From: CAIKBL01 sp043734785 | GTDB taxonomy: Bacteria; Pseudomonadota; Gammaproteobacteria; Ga0077536 | Length of the DNA: 38,725 nt | Assembly: GCA_043734785.1 (NCBI GenBank) | Contig: JAYTEX010000137.1 | Coordinates: 1-38,725, forward strand | Reading direction: 5' to 3' | Shown here: positions 31,467 through 38,725 of the stretch, in pieces | How positions within the stretch are numbered: the stretch's first letter is position 1 | Layout of the letters: every line of letters starts with the position of its first letter | Program-made: the position numbers and the translations under genes | Notes under the pieces: generated by a model | The model's database searches: none | What the model was told of the DNA's origin: nothing | Seen by the model: the letters and a program-made list of their open reading frames with translations, nothing else

Positions 31467-32867
31467 ATGGGAAAGTCCAACCGCACGTATTTTGGAACGG
31501 ATGGCATTCGAGGCAAGGTGGGGGAGGCACCGATCACACCAGATTTCGTGATGAAGCTTGGTTGGGCCGCTGGTCGCGTGCTCGCGCGAGGCACCATTGG
31601 GAAGCCAAAGGTCCTGATCGGCAAGGACACGCGGGTTTCGGGCTATATGTTCGAATCTGCACTGGAAGCCGGGCTGTCCGCCGCAGGGGTCGATATCCAC
31701 CTATTGGGACCCATGCCGACGCCCGGAATCGCGTATCTCACGCGGACCTTTCATGCGCAGGCCGGCATTGTTATCAGCGCCTCCCATAATGGGTTCGAAG
31801 ACAACGGTATCAAGTTTTTCTCCGCTGCAGGCCAGAAATTGCCGGATGCGATAGAAGCTGAAATCGAGGCGGAACTCGAAAAGCCGTTCGAGACCGTCAC
31901 CTCGCGCGAGCTAGGCAAAGCCCATAGAGTCACGGACGCCGCTGGGCGCTATATCGAATTCTGCAAGAGCACTTTGAATACCGAGGCTGATCTCCGAGGG
32001 CTCAAGGTGGTCGTGGATTGTGCCCATGGCGCGACTTATCACGTGGCACCTGCCGTGCTTGAAGAACTCGGCGCCACGGTCACCGTCATCGGTAACAAGC
32101 CGGATGGCTTCAATATTAATGCCGAAGTCGGCGCGACCGCGCCGCAGGCGCTTCAGCGGCGCGTGGTGGAGGAGGGAGCGGACGTCGGCATCGCGCTCGA
32201 TGGGGATGGTGATCGGCTCATCATGGTGGATGCGACAGGCGAAGTCGTCGATGGCGATGAGCTGACTTTCATCATCGCGCGACACCGCCAACAGCTGGGG
32301 CGATTGCGCGGTGCGGTGGTCGGCACCCAGATGAGCAATCTCGGGCTCGAGCTTGCTTTGCGCACCCTGGACCTCGACTTCAAGCGCGCCAAAGTCGGCG
32401 ACCGTTATGTGATGGAAATTCTGAATACCCACGGATGGACGATGGGCGGCGAGTCCTCTGGCCATATCATCTGCCTGGATTTAACGACCACAGGCGATGG
32501 CATTATCTCCGCCCTGCAGGTGCTGGAGGCGATGGTCCGCTCAGACCAGACACTTGCGACGCTGAAGAGCGGGATGTCGAAATTGCCGCAAGTACTCGTG
32601 AATGTACGACTGCCAACCAAACAGGACGTGATGAACAGTCCGCTGGTGCAACAGGCAATTCACGACGCAGAACAAAGACTCGGCAGCCGCGGTCGCGTGC
32701 TGCTGCGCCCGTCAGGGACAGAACCGGTCGTGCGCGTGATGGCAGAAGGTCATGATCTCCAACTGGTAGAAGAGGTGGTCAACACGCTGGCACGCGTGGT
32801 GAGCGAGGCGGTCGGCGCGAAAACTTCTCAATCTCCAGCGCCGCTTAAACTCTATACCGTCGCGTGA
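31467..32867 (+). CDS. glmM: phosphoglucosamine mutase
   Basis: A 466-residue GlmM that converts glucosamine-6-P to glucosamine-1-P for UDP-GlcNAc synthesis. It begins KSNRTYFGTDGIRGKVGEAP. The phosphoserine loop reads ISASHNGFEDNGIKFF; most relatives have Pro (SASHNP) where Gly is found. The metal loop is LDGDGDRLIMVD, the sugar loop is MGGESSGHIICLD and the phosphate loop is LLRPSGTEPVVRVMAEG. About 20 extra residues follow the usual C-terminus. The ATG at 31467 has AGGAG at five bases; the frame is open 114 bases farther upstream without homology. folP, common between ftsH and glmM, is absent. Confidence 0.97.
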   Translation: MGKSNRTYFGTDGIRGKVGEAPITPDFVMKLGWAAGRVLARGTIGKPKVLIGKDTRVSGYMFESALEAGLSAAGVDIHLLGPMPTPGIAYLTRTFHAQAGIVISASHNGFEDNGIKFFSAAGQKLPDAIEAEIEAELEKPFETVTSRELGKAHRVTDAAGRYIEFCKSTLNTEADLRGLKVVVDCAHGATYHVAPAVLEELGATVTVIGNKPDGFNINAEVGATAPQALQRRVVEEGADVGIALDGDGDRLIMVDATGEVVDGDELTFIIARHRQQLGRLRGAVVGTQMSNLGLELALRTLDLDFKRAKVGDRYVMEILNTHGWTMGGESSGHIICLDLTTTGDGIISALQVLEAMVRSDQTLATLKSGMSKLPQVLVNVRLPTKQDVMNSPLVQQAIHDAEQRLGSRGRVLLRPSGTEPVVRVMAEGHDLQLVEEVVNTLARVVSEAVGAKTSQSPAPLKLYTVA

Positions 32868-32948
32868 GGTGCTCGGACCGCCAAACGGGGAGCTAGGGGC
32901 GCGGTACTCGCCTCCTCCCTGCCCGCGTGGCGCCTCGCGAGCGCTGAT

Positions 32949-33770
32949 TCAGATATTCCGCAGGAGCTCGTTAATACTGACTTTCGCGCGGGTTTTGGCG
33001 TCCACTTTTTTCACAATCACGGCGCAGTAGAGGCTGTGTGTGCCATCCGCAGATGGGAGATTGCCGGATACCACGACTGAGCCACACGGCACATAGCCAT
33101 AAGAGACCTGACCAGTCGCGCGATCGTAAATCTTGGTACTTTGCCCGATATAAACCCCCATCGAAATGACGGAGCCTTCACCGACGATCACGCCTTCGAC
33201 GATTTCGGAACGAGCGCCGATGAAGCAGTGGTCTTCGATGATGGTGGGTGAGGCTTGCAAGGGCTCCAGCACACCGCCGATGCCGACACCACCCGAAAGA
33301 TGAACGTGCTTACCAATCTGGGCACAGGATCCCACGGTCGCCCAGGTATCGACCATCGTGCCCGTGTCAACATAAGCCCCGATGTTGACGTAACTTGGCA
33401 TCAACACGACGCCGCTCGCGATAAAGGCGCCTCGACGGACCGTGGCGGGCGGTACAACGCGCACACCCAGCGCTCGAAACTCCGCGTCAGAGGTGTCAGC
33501 AAATTTCAGCGCGACTTTATCGAAGTAACGCGTATGGCCGTTATCGATGACCTGGTTGTCATTCAGCCGAAAAGACAACAGCACGGCCTTTTTCGCCCAT
33601 TCGTTGACGTGCCAGTTGTCACCGCGCTTTTCGGCAACCCGCAATAGGCCTGATCCCAGCTGATTCAGGGTTTCTTCGACGGCCGCGCGTTCACTAGGAG
33701 CCGGACTCGCCGGAGTGAGTTCGGCACGTCGTTCGAATGCTTCATTGATGATCTCGGCTAGCGCTTGCAT
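32949..33770 (-). CDS. dapD: 2,3,4,5-tetrahydropyridine-2,6-dicarboxylate N-succinyltransferase
   Basis: A 273-residue DapD using succinyl-CoA to open tetrahydrodipicolinate in the lysine pathway. The helical N-terminal domain (ALAEIINEAFERRAELTPAS) is followed by a left-handed beta-helix of hexapeptide repeats: VVPPATVRRGAFIASGVVLM, SYVNIGAYVDTGTMVDTWAT, VGSCAQIGKHVHLSGGVGIG and IIEDHCFIGARSEIVEGVIV. The ATG at 33770 is preceded by AGGAG; the frame continues 120 bases upstream without homology. It lies 13 bp after dapC on the same strand, which makes its substrate's next step. Confidence 0.97.
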   Translation of the reverse strand: MQALAEIINEAFERRAELTPASPAPSERAAVEETLNQLGSGLLRVAEKRGDNWHVNEWAKKAVLLSFRLNDNQVIDNGHTRYFDKVALKFADTSDAEFRALGVRVVPPATVRRGAFIASGVVLMPSYVNIGAYVDTGTMVDTWATVGSCAQIGKHVHLSGGVGIGGVLEPLQASPTIIEDHCFIGARSEIVEGVIVGEGSVISMGVYIGQSTKIYDRATGQVSYGYVPCGSVVVSGNLPSADGTHSLYCAVIVKKVDAKTRAKVSINELLRNI

Positions 33771-33783
33771 TGGGGGCTCCTGT

Positions 33784-34983
33784 TCAAAGTTTTCTGACCA
33801 CATCTCGAATGCGCGAGGCAGCTTCGACACAGCTCGCCTGGTTGGCGACCAGCGCAATTCGCAGACGTTTGTAGCCAGGGTTGAATCCATCGATAGTGCG
33901 TGCGAGGAACTGCCCCGGCAGGGTTGTAACGTTAGCCAGAGCGATCAGCTTGCGGCACATTTCTAGATCATCCAGCGGAAATTCTGGCCACAGGTAGAAT
34001 CCACCGGGCGGAATGGTGATCTCAAGGCAGTCACCAAGGATCGCGCTGACCGCGCGAAATTTCTCGCGATATAGCGCGCGATTCTCGCGCACGTGCGTTT
34101 CGTCATTCCAGGCGGCGACGCTCGCGGCCTGCACGTGCAGGGGCATGGCAGAGCCGTGATAGGTCCGATAGCGCAGAAACGTCTCAATCAGGAACGCGTC
34201 CCCTGCTACAAATCCAGATCGCAGTCCCGGGGCGTTCGAGCGTTTGGATAAACTGTGCATGACCAGGCAACGCCGGAAATCCGTGCGACCGCTCCGCCAT
34301 GCCGCCTCCAGTAATCCCGTTGGTGGAGAAGCCTCATCAAAATAGAGTTCTGAATAACACTCATCGGCGACGACGACGAAATCATGACGATCCGCGAGAT
34401 CAAGCAACGCAATCAAGGTATTGCTCGAGAAGACCGTGCCTGCGGGGTTAGAGGGCGAGCAGATATACATCAGTGCGCAACGATCGAGCATCGCTGCGGG
34501 CAAAGCCTCAATATCCGGCAGGAAACCACGCGCCGCCGGGCAAGCCATAAAGTAAGGCTCAGCCCCTGCCAACAATGCCGCGCCCTCGTAAATCTGATAG
34601 AAGGGATTCGGCATCATGATGTGGCTGCGTTGCGCGCTGCGCGGCACGAGCGCCTGCGCGATGGCAAACAATGCTTCGCGTGACCCGTTGACCGGAAGCA
34701 CCATGCGCTCCGGATCAACCGCGTTGCCAGGGAGTTTGAAGCGCCTGCAAAGCCAGCGTGAAATCGTCGCGCGAATCTCTTCAGTCCCTTTGGTCGCTGG
34801 GTACTTCGCGGTAGTCGACAGCGCGGCCGTCAGCGCTTCGTGAATAAATAGTGGAGTGGGGTGCTGCGGTTCGCCGATCGAGAGATTGATCGCTTCCAGC
34901 GAACGATTTTCCGGAAGATCCCGGCACAATGTCGTCAGGCGTTCGAATGGATAGGGCTCGAGTTTCTGGAAACCGGGATTCAT
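33784..34983 (-). CDS. dapC: N-succinyldiaminopimelate aminotransferase
   Basis: A 399-residue PLP-dependent class I aminotransferase. The start MNPGFQKLEPYPFERLTTLC is characteristic of proteobacterial DapC. Further motifs are INLSIGEPQHPTP, VLPVNGSREALFAIAQALV, YICSPSNPAGTVF, VVADECYSELYFD (PLP Asp and Tyr) and MHSLSKRSNAPGLRSGFVAG with the PLP Lys. It acts after DapD to give N-succinyl-LL-diaminopimelate. The ATG at 34983 lacks a clear ribosome-binding site. It is divergent from leuB, with 134 bp between them in which no convincing promoter could be defined. Confidence 0.92.
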   Translation of the reverse strand: MNPGFQKLEPYPFERLTTLCRDLPENRSLEAINLSIGEPQHPTPLFIHEALTAALSTTAKYPATKGTEEIRATISRWLCRRFKLPGNAVDPERMVLPVNGSREALFAIAQALVPRSAQRSHIMMPNPFYQIYEGAALLAGAEPYFMACPAARGFLPDIEALPAAMLDRCALMYICSPSNPAGTVFSSNTLIALLDLADRHDFVVVADECYSELYFDEASPPTGLLEAAWRSGRTDFRRCLVMHSLSKRSNAPGLRSGFVAGDAFLIETFLRYRTYHGSAMPLHVQAASVAAWNDETHVRENRALYREKFRAVSAILGDCLEITIPPGGFYLWPEFPLDDLEMCRKLIALANVTTLPGQFLARTIDGFNPGYKRLRIALVANQASCVEAASRIRDVVRKL

Positions 34984-35117
34984 GGGGCGCTGGGGCAATG
35001 GAATGGTGGGCGGCGCCGGCCAGTATAGGGAAACGGGTGCGCGGCGTCATCGGTATCGTCCCGGAATTGATTACGGTATTCTTTGCGCCCTTTTTTTTCG
35101 GTGCCGGAAATTTCGCG

Positions 35118-36194
35118 ATGATACACAAAATTTTGGTACTGGCTGGCGACGGCATTGGTCCGGAAATCGTCGCTGCAGCGACGGATGTCCTGCACGCCCT
35201 CCGCACGCGGTTTGGGCTCAGCGCAGAGCTGGAGTCCGCGTTGATTGGTGGGTCGGGCATCGATGCCACTGGTGATCCCCTGCCGGAAGATACCCTGCGT
35301 TTGGCGCGCGAGTCCGCCGCCATTTTGCTGGGTGCCGTAGGCGGCCCGCAATGGGACAAAACGGCGCGCGAGCGACGCCCCGAACGCGGTCTTCTGCGTT
35401 TGCGCTCAAGTCTCGATCTCTTCTGTAATCTGCGCCCGGCAGTGCTCTTTCCGGCACTCGCGAGTGCTTCAACGCTGAAGCCGGAAGTGGTATCCGGTCT
35501 CGACCTAATGTTGGTTCGCGAGCTCACTGGCGGCATTTATTTTGGTCAGCCGCGCGGGATCGAAATCAACGCAGCTGGCGAGCGTTACGGTTTCAATACC
35601 CTGATCTACACCGAATCCGAAATTCGACGCATTGCGCATTCAGCGTTTCGCATCGCGGTGCTTCGCCAGCGCAAAGTATGCTCGGTCGATAAAGCAAATG
35701 TATTGGAAGCCACGGAATTCTGGCGAGAAATCGTCACTGATGTCGCGCGTGAGTATCCACAGATCAGCCTTTCGCATATGTATGTTGATAACGCCGCGAT
35801 GCAGCTCGTGCGCGCACCGAAGCAGTTCGACGTGATCGTTACCACCAATATGTTTGGCGACATCCTGTCCGATCTCGCCTCTATGCTGACCGGCTCAATT
35901 GGCATGTTGCCGTCCGCTTCATTGAACGCAACGAACCAGGGCTTGTTCGAGCCGATTCACGGTTCAGCGCCGGACATTGCCGGGCGGGATCTCGCTAATC
36001 CACTGGCGACCATCCTCTCGGTCGCGATGATGATGCGCTATTCGCTTGCGGAGCCCGAACAGGCCATCCGAATCGAGAAAGCAGTGGAAGAAGTGCTGGC
36101 TGGCGGCTTCAGAACCGTCGATATTCAGGCACCAGGAATGCAGGTGATCGGAACCCGCGAGATGGGGCGCAAAGTCATCGACGCATTACGCTAA
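35118..36194 (+). CDS. leuB: 3-isopropylmalate dehydrogenase
   Basis: A 358-residue decarboxylating dehydrogenase of leucine synthesis. It begins MIHKILVLAGDGIGPEIVAA; the substrate loop is LLRLRSSLDLFCNLRPAVLF with the key Arg residues, then LMLVRELTGGIYFGQPRGIE, KANVLEATEFWREIV, YVDNAAMQLVRAPKQFDVIV, TNMFGDILSDLASMLTGSIG and IHGSAPDIAGRDLANPLATI. GGAA lies about eight bases before the ATG at 35118; an open frame upstream to 34929 has no homology. leuC and leuD are not adjacent, at least in the window. asd follows after 28 bp. Confidence 0.97.
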   Translation: MIHKILVLAGDGIGPEIVAAATDVLHALRTRFGLSAELESALIGGSGIDATGDPLPEDTLRLARESAAILLGAVGGPQWDKTARERRPERGLLRLRSSLDLFCNLRPAVLFPALASASTLKPEVVSGLDLMLVRELTGGIYFGQPRGIEINAAGERYGFNTLIYTESEIRRIAHSAFRIAVLRQRKVCSVDKANVLEATEFWREIVTDVAREYPQISLSHMYVDNAAMQLVRAPKQFDVIVTTNMFGDILSDLASMLTGSIGMLPSASLNATNQGLFEPIHGSAPDIAGRDLANPLATILSVAMMMRYSLAEPEQAIRIEKAVEEVLAGGFRTVDIQAPGMQVIGTREMGRKVIDALR

Positions 36195-36222
36195 CCAGGA
36201 AATTCAGGCACGGAGTAACCCG

Positions 36223-37245
36223 ATGACCAATAAATTTAACGTCGCGGTGGTGGGGGCAACCGGCGCTGTCGGCGAGACGATGTTGTCGATTCTGGAAGAG
36301 CGACGGTTCCCCGTCGAGAAGGTGTATGCGCTCGCGAGCGAGCGTTCTGTCGGCAGGCGAATTCCCTTCAGCGGCACCCACCTGCGCGTGGAGGACCTCG
36401 ATACCTTCGATTTCAGCAAGGTTCACCTCGCGTTGTTCTCGCCCGGCGCTGCGGTCTCCAAGATTTTCGCGCCAAAGGCCGCGGCGACGGGATGCGTGGT
36501 GGTCGACAACACCTCACAGTTTCGATACCAGGATGACATCCCTCTGGTCGTGCCTGAGGTCAATCCACAGGACATCGCACTCCACCGTAACCATGGGATC
36601 ATCGCCAACCCGAACTGCTCGACGATCCAAATGCTGGTGGCCTTGAAGCCGATTTATGATGCGGTCGGGATCGAGCGGATCAACGTTTGTACTTATCAAG
36701 CGGTATCGGGCACTGGCAAAGAGGCGATCGAAGAGCTGGCCGCGCAGACTGCGGCGCTACTGAATGCCCAGCCACTCGAAGCCAAGGTCTACCCCAAGCA
36801 GATCGCCTTCAATTGCCTACCGCAGATTGATGTTTTTCAGGACAACGGGTATACGAAGGAAGAAATGAAAATGTTGTGGGAGACCCGCAAAATCATGGGG
36901 GATCCACACATTCTTGTGAATGCCACGACCGTCAGGGTGCCGGTCTTCTACGGCCACTCCGAGGCGCTGCACATCGAAACCCGCGTGAAGATTAGCGCCG
37001 TAGACGCCCGCGAGTTACTGCGTAAAGCACCGGGCGTAAAAGTCATTGACGATCGTCGGGATGGGAGCTACCCCACGGCAGTGACTGAGGCAGCGCATGC
37101 GGATGCGGTTTTCGTTGGGCGGATCCGGGAGGACATTTCCCATCCACGCGGCCTGAATTTGTGGGTGGTCGCAGATAACGTGCGCAAAGGCGCGGCATTG
37201 AACAGTGTTCAAATTGCGGAAATATTGGTAAAAAGTCATTTGTAA
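36223..37245 (+). CDS. asd: aspartate-semialdehyde dehydrogenase
   Basis: A 340-residue Asd that reduces aspartyl phosphate for lysine, methionine and threonine. The nucleotide loop is VAVVGATGAVGETMLSILEE; the catalytic Cys is in HGIIANPNCSTIQMLVALKP; TYQAVSGTGKEAIEELAAQT, KIMGDPHILVNATTVRVPVF and YGHSEALHIETRVKI carry the substrate and catalytic His residues. GGAG at 36213 precedes the ATG. leuB-asd-fimV order is common in gammaproteobacteria. Confidence 0.98.
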   Translation: MTNKFNVAVVGATGAVGETMLSILEERRFPVEKVYALASERSVGRRIPFSGTHLRVEDLDTFDFSKVHLALFSPGAAVSKIFAPKAAATGCVVVDNTSQFRYQDDIPLVVPEVNPQDIALHRNHGIIANPNCSTIQMLVALKPIYDAVGIERINVCTYQAVSGTGKEAIEELAAQTAALLNAQPLEAKVYPKQIAFNCLPQIDVFQDNGYTKEEMKMLWETRKIMGDPHILVNATTVRVPVFYGHSEALHIETRVKISAVDARELLRKAPGVKVIDDRRDGSYPTAVTEAAHADAVFVGRIREDISHPRGLNLWVVADNVRKGAALNSVQIAEILVKSHL

Positions 37246-37290
37246 GTTATAGTTAACCATGAATTATAAAGCTTGTTCGTAGGTTGCGAG

Positions 37291-37315
37291 GGTGCCGATC
37301 ATCCATCTCGGCACC
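37291..37315 (+). other. hairpin between asd and the fimV-like gene
   Basis: GGTGCCGA (37291-37298) and TCGGCACC (37308-37315) form an eight-pair stem with a nine-base loop. No T run follows. It may be a transcript-stabilising or partial termination structure in the 150-bp gap. Confidence 0.4.
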
Positions 37316-37395
37316 AGACCGGGTCGAGACTGGGCGATCCACTTGCAAACCCGTGGACGAATCCACCTAGTCACGCTCGATTAAGGAAGCGCAGC

Positions 37396-38725
37396 ATGCT
37401 ACGGAAGAGAGCCGTTGCCGCCGCCCTAGCGGCCCTGTTGAGTCCAATCGCCCTTGGGCTTGGCCTGGGAACAGTAAAGACCCGTTCGGCGCTTAACGAG
37501 CCGTTCGATGCCCGCATCGAGATTGTAGGCGCAACCCTCCAAGATTTTGACGCACTAACGGTCAAACTGGCCGATACGGGGCAGTTTAACCGTGCCGGTA
37601 TTGCGCGTGATACCGTCCTTCTTAACCTGCGTTTTGAAGTAGTGTCTGCCGAGGCTGGTGCGGATTACGTCCGTATCACGACCAAAGATCCGGTCCGCGA
37701 ACCGTTCTTGAACTTCTTGCTAGAACTCGACTGGGCCAACGGCCGGATGGTCCGCGAATACACCGTCTTGTTGGACCCGCCGTTGTACGATCGCAATCGG
37801 CAAAAGCCCCTGATGACTGTCCCAACGCCGGCGCCCTCGCGCCCAAGCGTGCAAGCACCGCCGTTACAAGCACCGTTCCCTGCGCCTGCGCCCGCTATTA
37901 ACACCGCGCCGGCGATCCAGGCTCAAGCATCGACCCCGGCAGCGCCCCCGATCGACGGCACAATCGGCGCAGTTCAGGCCAATGATACCGCCTGGGGAAT
38001 CGCCCTCGCGCACCGCCCCGATCGCTCAATCTCCGTACAACAGATGATGTTGGCGTTATTGCGCGCAAACCCCGCAGCGTTCATTAACGAAAACGTCAAT
38101 CAGCTGCGGCGTGGCGCCATCCTGCGCATGCCCTCTCATGAGGAAATGGACAGTCTTGAGCCGCGTGACGCGGTCGATGAATTTCAGCGTCAACACCAAC
38201 GCTGGCAGGAATATAGGCAAGGGACGGCGAGTGCCGCGCCCGACGCCCCGATAGGGGCCCCAGATACGACGCCCAGCGCGGAAATCGAAAGTGTCCTGGG
38301 CGGGGACAAGCCGCCCGCCGATGACGCGCGCCTGGAATTGGCCGCACCCGCAGACGGCGAGGTGGCGAAGACCCCGGGAGGTGTGGCCGGGGGCAGTCTC
38401 GATGAGACCCTCGCGAAAGAGGATCTGGACGCCAGGGCGCACGAAAGCACGGATCTTCAAGCGAAGCTTGCAGAAGCCGACCAGATTATCGATCTGCTGC
38501 AGCGCCAGGTACAGATCAAAGACGAGGAATTAGCCGCGCTGCAAGCCCGCCTAGGCGCCACGTCCGAGCAGCCAGCGCAGGGCGCGCCTGCGGCAGACGC
38601 AGAAGTCACCCCGACTTCGCCAAGCCAGACTGCGGCAGAGAAACCCGTGGTCGCACCACCGCCACCAGTTAAATCTGAGGTAGAGACCTTGGAAGTGGTG
38701 CCGGTGATGCCGCCAACCGAAAGTG
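37396..38725 (+). CDS. fimV: FimV/TspA-family protein, 3' partial
   Basis: The frame is open from the ATG at 37396 (AAGGAAG upstream) to the window edge, at least 443 residues. Residues 1-25 are a signal peptide. Residues ~27-140 are the FimV N-terminal domain: GLGTVKTRSALNEPFDARIE, FNRAGIARDTVLLNLRFEVV, DPVREPFLNFLLELDWANGR, MVREYTVLLDPPLYDR. A Pro/Ala linker follows, then a LysM-like region (IGAVQANDTAWGIALAHRPD, ANPAAFINENVNQLRRGAIL RMP). A coiled coil (DLQAKLAEADQIIDLLQRQV QIKDEELAALQ) leads into another Pro-rich stretch. In Pseudomonas FimV is an inner-membrane, peptidoglycan-binding hub at the cell pole for twitching and type IV pilus assembly. The cytoplasmic C-terminus lies outside the window. 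Confidence 0.92.
   Translation, partial: MLRKRAVAAALAALLSPIALGLGLGTVKTRSALNEPFDARIEIVGATLQDFDALTVKLADTGQFNRAGIARDTVLLNLRFEVVSAEAGADYVRITTKDPVREPFLNFLLELDWANGRMVREYTVLLDPPLYDRNRQKPLMTVPTPAPSRPSVQAPPLQAPFPAPAPAINTAPAIQAQASTPAAPPIDGTIGAVQANDTAWGIALAHRPDRSISVQQMMLALLRANPAAFINENVNQLRRGAILRMPSHEEMDSLEPRDAVDEFQRQHQRWQEYRQGTASAAPDAPIGAPDTTPSAEIESVLGGDKPPADDARLELAAPADGEVAKTPGGVAGGSLDETLAKEDLDARAHESTDLQAKLAEADQIIDLLQRQVQIKDEELAALQARLGATSEQPAQGAPAADAEVTPTSPSQTAAEKPVVAPPPPVKSEVETLEVVPVMPPTES

Overview
This 38.7 kb window is chromosomal DNA from a fairly GC-rich gammaproteobacterium. The order smpB, ratA, ratB, bamE, fur, recN, nadK, hrcA, grpE, dnaK, dnaJ, dapB, carA, carB, greA, rlmE, ftsH, glmM is the classic gammaproteobacterial housekeeping string. 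asd followed by a FimV/TspA-type gene points the same way. No rRNA or tRNA is present, so I do not assign a genus. The one stable RNA gene is tmRNA.

Region 1 (1-5910) is accessory and partly decayed. It holds the tail of an OmpA-like protein, a hypoxanthine-DNA glycosylase coupled by an ATGA overlap to a small HicA-like gene, an acyl-CoA dehydrogenase and the manganese exporter MntP. It then becomes a graveyard: a MITE-like element with a second, diverged copy, three copies of a long palindromic repeat, a 9-bp tandem array, a 5'-truncated phosphoesterase, the first ~80 codons of a large protein that may resemble the defence helicase DrmA, a vapB-vapC pair whose toxin is chimeric, and a frameshifted DUF3489 gene. 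This region abuts the 3' end of ssrA, a common integration site for islands.

Region 2 (6110-14800) is translation rescue and envelope/iron functions. ssrA (tag ANDDNYALAA) and smpB lie together. A Ser/Thr kinase-HDOD-GAF signalling protein sits between smpB and ratA, where it is not part of the usual order. ratA and ratB follow, then a BamE lipoprotein with a ~290-residue disordered tail carrying a repeated amphipathic motif, then fur, recN and nadK.

Region 3 (14800-20908) is the heat-shock block hrcA-grpE-dnaK-dnaJ, with a good sigma-32 promoter overlapping the grpE stop codon, followed by dapB.

Region 4 (20909-23500) is inserted between dapB and carAB: an ECF-type sigma factor, its zinc-binding transmembrane anti-sigma factor with a protease-prodomain-like periplasmic part, and a GnnA-like Gfo/Idh/MocA oxidoreductase.

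Region 5 (23600-32870) is carA-carB-greA, rlmE, ftsH and glmM. folP, often found between ftsH and glmM, is absent. Region 6 (32949-38725) is amino-acid biosynthesis: dapD and dapC on the minus strand, leuB and asd on the plus strand, and the 5' part of a fimV-like gene that runs off the window. dapB, dapC, dapD and asd together supply steps of the succinylase route to diaminopimelate and lysine.

I found no single complete new system. The best leads are the repeat-bearing BamE tail, the kinase-HDOD-GAF gene in the smpB/ratA locus, the sigma/anti-sigma pair without an obvious target, the HicA-like gene coupled to a DNA glycosylase, and the palindromic repeat families.
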